From Eopsaltria australis (Eukaryota > Chordata > Aves > Passeriformes > Petroicidae): 64,000 nt of DNA. The DNA lies in contig JAVTVJ010000303.1 of assembly GCA_034509425.1 (NCBI GenBank), positions 992,001-1,056,000 on the forward strand, written 5' to 3'. The translations under genes were made by a program, and so were the position numbers. Positions within the stretch are counted from its first letter, which is position 1. Every line of letters begins with the position of its first letter. Positions 58,801 through 64,000 of this stretch are shown one piece after another. The notes below the pieces were generated by a model. It was not told the DNA's origin and made no database searches. It was given only the letters and a program-made list of their open reading frames with translations.

Positions 58801-60176
58801 CTGCAGCTGGAGCAGGCGCCCAGCCCATGCCATACTGTGCAGGGCACCTTGGTGCAGGCACTGGTGATCCCTGCCAGCCAGCCACAAAGCTTCCCTGGTA
58901 GGGGGCAGGAGAAGCAGGACACTGCAAACCACGACAATCAGCTACACAAGTATGAAAAGTGGGCACAAGAGGCCCAGTGAGCTGACAGTGCTCCAGGGAG
59001 GCACATCTGCATCAGTGGATCATGGATTCTGCTGGGCCAAACTGCCCCAGGCAGAGCCCAAAGCCCAAACCTGCCCTGCCTGCCCAGCATCCACTGTCTG
59101 CCTTCACTGAGGGAACACACAGAAATTTAACTCTTACGCACAGGCTGTTCGTTTGCTCCTAGGCTGGCTTAAAATCTTTTCCCTGAGAAGTATTTGGTTC
59201 TCTGTGACCTTCTGCAGGAGCAGGGAGGAGCACTAGAGCAGTGCTTTCCCAGCCAGCGAGGGAGTTCTCCCCACTCGTGGCTGCACAAAGGCATCCTGTA
59301 TCCTGCAGAGAACACAAAGGGTGCCTTTAGCTCTCTGAGCTCTTGCAAGGACAGCATACTTTCACAGGAGCTGCAGCAGTCCTGAAGTCTGTTATGGAAA
59401 CACCTTTATCTGACAAGTAAGAACTCAGGCCCCCAGCCCTCCTGCCCTCCCCGACCGTGGCTGATGTCCGCGCTCCGGTGCTTGGCCTGGAGCGGCGTCA
59501 GGCCCCCCTCAAAAAGCGGAAGCTCTGAGACACGGCCTGGACAAACAAACGCACGTGTTCACCACTGACTCTCTGTTGTGCCAGCTGTGTTCAGTTTCCC
59601 CCAGCTCACACAAGGTCCAACCCGACGCAGCCACAGTGACCGTCACCTCGCAGAGCGGTGCCGCTCCTTCCAGCCGCGCCGTGCCCGCAGTGCCCCGAGC
59701 CCGCCCGGCGGGAGGCGCCCGGCAGCGCCGCGGGGCCCGCGCCCACCTGGAAGCAGAAGAGGCAGACGGAGCAGATGACGAAGTCCTCGCGGGAGGCGCC
59801 GGCCGCCGGCAGCACGGCCGTCAAGTCGTAGATGCCGAGCGTGAAGAAGAGCAGGAATCCGAGCAGGTGGCTCCAGATGTTGACGGTCTCGTTGGAAAGG
59901 ATGAAGAGGCTGCGGGAGAGGAGACACAAGGCGAGCGGGCGGTAAGCGGCGGCGGGCGCGGGGGGGGCCCGGGACCGCGGGGTGCGCTCACCTCTTGATG
60001 CAGAGGCGGGAGGGCAGGTAGGCGCGGTAGCCATCGGTGATGTAGGGGTTGTCCTTCAGGAACACCGGGATCTGCTCGTACGTGTACAGCCGGATGCCGC
60101 GGGGCACCAGCACCGGCCAGTACTGGTAGCTGCCCAGCTCGATGTAGTGCGCGCTGCGCAGCAGCTTCTGGTGCAT
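55731..60176 (-). CDS. PAQR3: PAQR3 (RKTG), progestin and adipoQ receptor family member 3, 6 coding exons
   Basis: A seven-pass membrane protein of the PAQR/hemolysin-III family. In the known family it resides in the Golgi, where its N-terminus tethers Raf kinase and dampens ERK signalling. Coding joins on the minus strand: 60176-59992, 59909-59747, 58731-58576, 57871-57674, 56270-56180, 55873-55731. All phases agree, giving 311 residues, equal to human. The N-terminal 60 residues (MHQKLLRSAHYIELGSYQYW onward) are nearly identical to human. PAQR metal-site motifs are intact: SNETVNIWSH (E69, N72, H76), GYHLFCCHRS (H126, H131, S133), D144 and GSSHQVWH (H274, H278). The start was chosen because it matches the family N-terminus and has A at -3. 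Confidence 0.97.
55874..56179 (-). other. PAQR3 intron 5
   Basis: 306 bases, GTAGGA to CCCCCACAG. Nothing recognisable. Confidence 0.88.
56180..56270 (-). CDS. PAQR3: PAQR3 exon 5
   Basis: Encodes residues 235-264 plus one base: EFAPRVVVMYFIAAVAFLFY, ISKVPERYFP, which includes helix 6. Confidence 0.96.
56271..57673 (-). other. PAQR3 intron 4
   Basis: 1.4 kb, GTAAAC to TTTTGCAG. No element recognised. Confidence 0.87.
57674..57871 (-). CDS. PAQR3: PAQR3 exon 4
   Basis: Encodes residues 169-234: YWRQVYLITVLAMILAVFFA (helix 4), QIHPSYLTQQWHRLRSVIFC, SVSGYGIIPTIHWVWLNGGI (helix 5), ending GASIVQ. Donor CAG|GTAAAC. Confidence 0.96.
57872..58575 (-). other. PAQR3 intron 3
   Basis: 704 bases, GTGAGT to TTTGCCCTCAG. 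Nothing recognisable. Confidence 0.88.
58576..58731 (-). CDS. PAQR3: PAQR3 exon 3
   Basis: Encodes residues 117-168: VCMLCSVGYHLFCCHRSEKT, then RRWMALDYAGISIGILGCYV, ending FYAFYCSN. It contains the second metal-site region (H126, H131, S133, D144) and helix 3. Confidence 0.96.
58732..59746 (-). other. PAQR3 intron 2
   Basis: 1.0 kb; the exon-2 end is GC-rich as part of the CpG island. No other feature. Confidence 0.88.
59747..59909 (-). CDS. PAQR3: PAQR3 exon 2
   Basis: Encodes residues 62-116: SLFILSNETVNIWSHLLGFL with the first metal-site motif, transmembrane helix 1 (about 73-93), a luminal loop with LPAAGASREDF, and most of helix 2 ending LFCFQ. Donor CAG|GTGGGC. Confidence 0.96.
59910..59991 (-). 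other. PAQR3 intron 1, only 82 bases
   Basis: GTGAGC to CTCCCGCAG, very GC-rich and inside the CpG island. It is near the lower size limit for vertebrate introns. Confidence 0.9.
59992..60176 (-). CDS. PAQR3: PAQR3 exon 1 (coding part)
   Basis: Encodes residues 1-61 plus two bases, the cytosolic Raf-binding N-terminal region: YIELGSYQYWPVLVPRGIRL, YTYEQIPVFLKDNPYITDGY, RAYLPSRLCIK. Donor AAGAG|GTGAGC. Confidence 0.96.
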
Positions 60177-60193
60177 CCTGCCCGCCGCCGCAT
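60056..60193 (-). promoter_or_regulatory. Overlapping upstream ORF of PAQR3
   Basis: An ATG at 60193 on the minus strand lies 17 bases upstream of the PAQR3 start in another frame. It runs 45 codons into the coding region before a TGA at 60056-60058. Its context is poor (C at -3) while the main start has A at -3, so leaky scanning would be expected. Confidence 0.5.
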
Positions 60194-60400
60194 CGGAGCG
60201 CCCCAAGCCGCCCTCACGGGCCGGGGGCCGGCAGCGGGATCAGCACCGGCAGCGGCGCTGGCAACCGCCGGGATGGCGTCACCGCGCGGCGCCCGCCAAT
60301 GGCGTCACTGCGCGGCTCCGCCTCGTGCTGTGCCGGCAATGACCGCGAGGGGCCGCCCGAGAGTCGCCGCAGGGGCGCCTCACAGCCCTCAGCTCTCCAG
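60177..60400 (-). promoter_or_regulatory. PAQR3: PAQR3 CpG-island promoter
   Basis: GC- and CpG-rich DNA directly upstream of the PAQR3 start, continuous with a CpG island reaching to about 59640. It holds a CCAAT sequence (60296-60300, plus strand) and two copies of ATGGCGTCAC[C/T]GCGCGGC (60273-60290 and 60299-60316), 26 bases apart, each with a CRE/ATF-like TGGCGTCA. No TATA box. The transcription start is not resolvable. Confidence 0.7.
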
Positions 60401-60850
60401 GAGCCCTCAGAGCCCTGGGAGCTCTGGGATCGCTCGGGACCCCTCAGACTGCTCAGATCCTTGAGGAGTCTTAGAGCCCTCAGACCCGCGGGATCCCCTG
60501 AGGTGCCTCAGACTCCTGGGACCCCTCAGAGCCCTCAGACCCACCAGAACCCCCCAGGGTCCCTCAGAGCTCTCAGGCCTCCGAGACCCCTCAGACCTGC
60601 CAGAATCCCCCAGGGCATCTCAGACTCCCGGGCCCGTCAGAGCTCTCAGACCCTCACGGCCCTCTGGGACACCCTGGGCACCTCAGTCCCTCCGGGACCC
60701 CTCAGACTTCCAGGATCCCCTGAAGTACCTTGGACTCCTCAGAGCCCTGGGATGCCTCACACTCCTCAGACCTTCCGGGACCCTCCAGGACTCCTCAGAA
60801 CCTCTGAACCCCTGGGAGTCCCTGGGGCCCCCCCTGACTCTTCAGCCCTC
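60380..60850. repeat. Degenerate GC-rich minisatellite upstream of PAQR3
   Basis: About 470 bases built from many variants of CCCTCAGA, CCTCAGAC, CTCCTGGGACC and CCAGGGTCCCTCAGAG, with no fixed period but evident short-unit repetition. It begins about 200 bases upstream of the PAQR3 start codon. A 200-codon open frame across it is a by-product of the repeat. Confidence 0.75.
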
Positions 60851-63437
60851 CAAAACAATAGAGACATGCCTTTGGGCCAGCGAGCCATTTCTGTCAGGTA
60901 GGACCGAGGCTGCAAATCTCAGAGAGGCCGGGAACGCACCTGTCAGGTGAAACAACACTGAAGGCTGTCATTCGTGGGAATTGCAATTGCACTGTGCAAG
61001 AGCAATCTCTGGTTAATTGAGATCATTATTACTAGCATTTTGGGGGTTTCCCTGTGTACTCTTAAGAAAAGTTGTAGGTTGTTTACCAGCTGCTTTTAAT
61101 GGTTTTTTTTGCTAATTAAAAAAAAAAAAAAAAGTAGTGGGGGAAAAGCATTAATTCCCTAGGTATAATAAGACTCTTCATTTCAAAGTTGCAGACGAGT
61201 GTGCCACAGGGTAATCCTGGCTCAGGTGGCCCTCCCTGCCAGTCCTGTGCCAGGCAGACCCCTGCAAAGATCTTGGATCTTACTAAACCAAAGGGTGTGA
61301 GGAGTGGGGGGGTTTCCCATGGCAGAGATGTGTAGTGTGAAATAAAAGATAGGGATGATGGGAGTTTAAAATCCACACTGACAGTCAAGGCCAGGTGTTC
61401 AACAGAACCAGCTGTGCTGTGTCATCCCCAGATTTGTGTTTCACCATTTGGTTCCCCAAATTAAGCTGGATTTGGTCAGCAGCAGCTCTTGAATATTTGT
61501 ACCAATCAATCATTCACTGAGATGTCTCCGTGTCAATGTCCTGAGAGTGCTGTTGCTCCTGCCCCTGCAGACCCTGCTGGGTACCTTTGTCCCTTCTTGT
61601 AATCCCAGGATCCTGGAGTTTCTCAGAGGAATCCTGTTCACAACAATAACTGAGCAGGCTTAGCTTTAAGATGCTTGTGTTTCAACTTCCCGGGATGTAT
61701 TTGGAGCCTAACTGGGAATGGTTCATCCCTGTTTTACTTAGCTTCTGTTTTCTGTTCTGTACTGGTTCTCTGGTTCAGGATTTCCCCCTCACTCAAGCTT
61801 GCTACTAATGAAGTTACTAAGACTAATGTAGGAAAGAAGCACAGAGAAAGCCATTCTGCAGGGAGATCCTCAGCCATAGCTGTTGTGGCAGGAGGAGAGA
61901 GCTCTGTGCACTCCTGCCAGCTCCCGCTGACATACCCAGGGATTTCTTTTCTGCTCCAGCGTCAAACCACTTTTGTCAAGCCAAAGGGTGATCAGAAAGT
62001 TGATACCGAGTTAAAAACCTTAATTAATCTTAGTTGTCCATTGTTTTATTAGCTTACTGAGCACATGATACCTGCAAAATGCATTTTGGTCCTAAGCCCA
62101 GTGCAATTTAAATGAACTCCCAAGTGCTCCAAGGGGTTCGGTCGGAAGAAATCGGTGCTGACAGTGCTTTTTTAAAATTTTTCTAAGGAAACTTTAATTG
62201 GCACTTAAGTTAGAGCTTTGAAGCTTTGATAGGAGGAGTGTTATAGGTTAAATTAATAGGGAAAATTGAGAAACAATTAGGGCAGCTTTAAATTAATTAC
62301 TTTTGCTATTTATTTTGAGTTTATTGAACAATTGTGTTGTATGTGTAAGGGATTGAAATTAGCCATCTGTGCGGGGTAGCTTTGACCTAAATTGACCTTC
62401 CTGGGTAAAAAAGTAGTTTGCCCTAATTCCTACACTGAATCTCCAATTTTTCTGGCAGATAAGATTAATTGTGTAATGAATTAGTAAATTATAAATGTTG
62501 ACTCTTCATGTATTGTTAGTATATAGTGTAGAAATAGTGTTATGTTAAAATATAGTTAAGTAGAAACAAGATTGTAGTAAAATTATAACCTCGAGATATA
62601 TGGAAACCTGCTTGGACTGTATGAGATCCAACAGGATCTGTTGTGCCCTGCTCCATTTATGCTCTGGTTTTCCAGGGAGCAACCGGGGGAAGAACAATGA
62701 CCCCAACCGAATATCTCACATGTTGATGGCAGAATGTGAGCAAACCCCAAAGTGATTCGATTTTAAAACTGAAAGGGTGGAAATATTCTCGGTGCTGATT
62801 TCTGAGGCACTGAAACTGCTTTTTCCGCCTCTGCTTTCCGTGTCTGTAGCCGGCCCGTCCCGGCCGTGCCGCAGGGCGGGAGGAGGTGGGTGACAGGGAG
62901 ACCCGAGGCAGGCAGGGGTCAGGGCATCCTCCCCGCCCCTGCCCAGCTCTCCCTGCAGGTGTCAGCCTTGCTCCACGCTACCGCCCTGGGCCTGCCTCCC
63001 GCCAGCTGCCTCCTCATCCTCATTCCGTACAGCTCGGGGCTCACCCCGGCGGGCCTGAGCCTTGCAGAGCCCTAGCAGTGCGTATCAGGGCGGTGCTGGT
63101 GTTCCTCAAGTTGCCGTGGCTCACAGTTTTGATCCTCAAGTGCCCGGCAAAATGCCTCCTCCCGAGTTTTCTTCGGGGGTTTTCCACATTACAAGTAAGG
63201 AAATGGGAGATGCTGTGGGACTCCTTTCCCCACCGTTGGAATCCGCTGCTCTGGGAGAATTCAGCTTCCTCTGAGTTTTCCAGAAAAGACAGATTAGTGC
63301 CTAGGAATTAAATCTTCTATCAGGCTGCCTTAGTTAGGAAAATGCACCTGGGAGTGTTAGTGGAAGGCACCGCGTGTCTTCCTTTGCATTGTGCGTAGGC
63401 ACAGCAGTGTTGGTGGATAGCTCAGGGTTTCTTTGCC
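60851..63437. other. Intergenic DNA right of PAQR3
   Basis: No gene found. A 16-base A run lies at 61118-61133, a markedly AT-rich tract at about 62190-62620, and a GC-rich segment at about 62820-63070. From conserved gene order the next genes outward (NAA11/GK2 in human) lie beyond the window. Confidence 0.6.
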
Positions 63438-63922
63438 TGTGATAAACACAATTGTGTTCTCCCTGTTAAAAACGAGGTCCAGTCTCCTGTTAAAATTTAA
63501 AGGTTTAATAAAAGGACAATAAAGGGACAAGGTATAGGGCAAAAGGTTACAACGTCCAGGTGACGTTGGGAACTCTTGGCACAGAGCCAAGAGCGCGTCT
63601 GACATGGTGAAAATACTCTGTTTATATACTTTTCTTATTGCATCAGCCTGTTACATATTCATAGACAAGTATACATATTCAAACTTTTCTCTGAACTATT
63701 TTACATTTTCCAGGTACTCCTTAGCATGGCTCCTCCTTGGGTCCGCCTTTTTAGAGCATGCGCAGTTTCTTTGGGGTTTCCCAATTCTTCCTTTGTCCAT
63801 TGGTGTCCAGCAGATGGTCATTGTCGATAGGGATGTCCAGTCAGACGGTTATTTGTCAATAGGGATATCCTGTCAGATGGTTCCTTGTCGATAGAGATAT
63901 CCTGGGACAGGGGCCTGTTACA
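63438..63922 (-). mobile_element. Endogenous-retrovirus LTR, about 485 bp, minus strand
   Basis: Read on the minus strand it starts TGTAACAGGCCCCTG, has a TATA box in AAGTATATAAACAGAG, a poly(A) signal TTTATTAAACC and a run ending TTTATCACA. These are in U3-R-U5 order. U3 holds about three imperfect copies of a roughly 33-base unit containing TATCGACAA or TATTGACAA. No primer-binding site or polypurine tract adjoins either end and no matching target duplication was found, so it is a solo LTR with one uncertain boundary (63434-63438). Confidence 0.75.
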
Positions 63923-64000
63923 CCCAGGTTTATCCAACTAAGGTTGCAGTTTAGTTATTTTAAGCTAGGTACATTTTAACACAGCTACATTAGCCACTAC
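63923..64000. other. Intergenic, window end
   Basis: Nothing recognisable in the last 78 bases. Confidence 0.5.

Noticed and set aside
59988..60206. PAQR3 start at 60206 with a 10-residue extension
   Set aside because: The codon at 60206 is TTG, not ATG; the ATG at 60176 matches the family N-terminus and gives 311 residues.
60299..60901. 200-codon Pro/Arg-rich open frame
   Set aside because: By-product of the GC-rich minisatellite upstream of PAQR3.

Overview
This is a stretch of vertebrate nuclear DNA, almost certainly from a bird and probably a passerine. Genes are split into short exons with GT-AG introns, promoters are CpG islands, and a reverse-oriented CR1-type LINE fragment lies at the left. 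Several long terminal repeats resemble songbird endogenous-retrovirus LTRs. The species call is inferred from sequence recognition, not from a search.

Two protein-coding genes fill the window, facing each other tail to tail. BMP2K (BIKE, a Numb-associated-kinase family Ser/Thr kinase) is on the plus strand from its CpG-island promoter (about 0.9-1.6 kb) to its stop at 49140. I traced 16 coding exons by hand. Splice phases agree at every junction and give 1111 residues. PAQR3 (RKTG, a seven-pass Golgi membrane protein) is on the minus strand from its ATG at 60176 to its stop at 55731. Its six coding exons give exactly 311 residues, the human length. The BMP2K-PAQR3 neighbourhood is conserved in vertebrates. 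Their 3' regions converge at about 52.9-53.6 kb.

Layout: 1-0.9 kb is intergenic with a CR1 relic. 0.9-1.6 kb is the BMP2K promoter and exon 1. 1.5-22 kb is a 20.4-kb first intron holding a solo LTR with a perfect 5-bp target duplication (12.2-12.9 kb) and a second LTR (16.6-17.9 kb). The second LTR contains a perfect-period 38-bp minisatellite. 22-35 kb carries the kinase-domain and Q-rich exons. 35-47.7 kb holds two long introns around exon 15, one starting with a GC donor and carrying a third LTR and a possible alternative exon. 47.7-49.1 kb is the large terminal coding exon. 49.1-55.7 kb is mostly 3' UTR of the two genes. 55.7-60.2 kb is PAQR3, followed by its CpG island and a GC-rich minisatellite. 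60.9-64 kb is intergenic, AT-rich in part, and ends in an LTR on the minus strand.

The most interesting points are: (1) eleven CTCF-like cores at exact 38-bp spacing, all in one orientation, inside an LTR in BMP2K intron 1; (2) a threonine where I expect a methionine at the regulatory-spine position of the BMP2K alpha-C helix; (3) a GC-AG intron and a phase-compatible candidate exon that would yield a short BMP2K isoform; (4) eight copies of an octapeptide D-x-F-x-x-x-P-F in the BMP2K tail; (5) minimal or overlapping upstream ORFs before both genes. BMP2K and PAQR3 proteins both act on endomembrane systems (clathrin adaptor phosphorylation and Golgi retention of Raf), but nothing in the sequence shows shared regulation.
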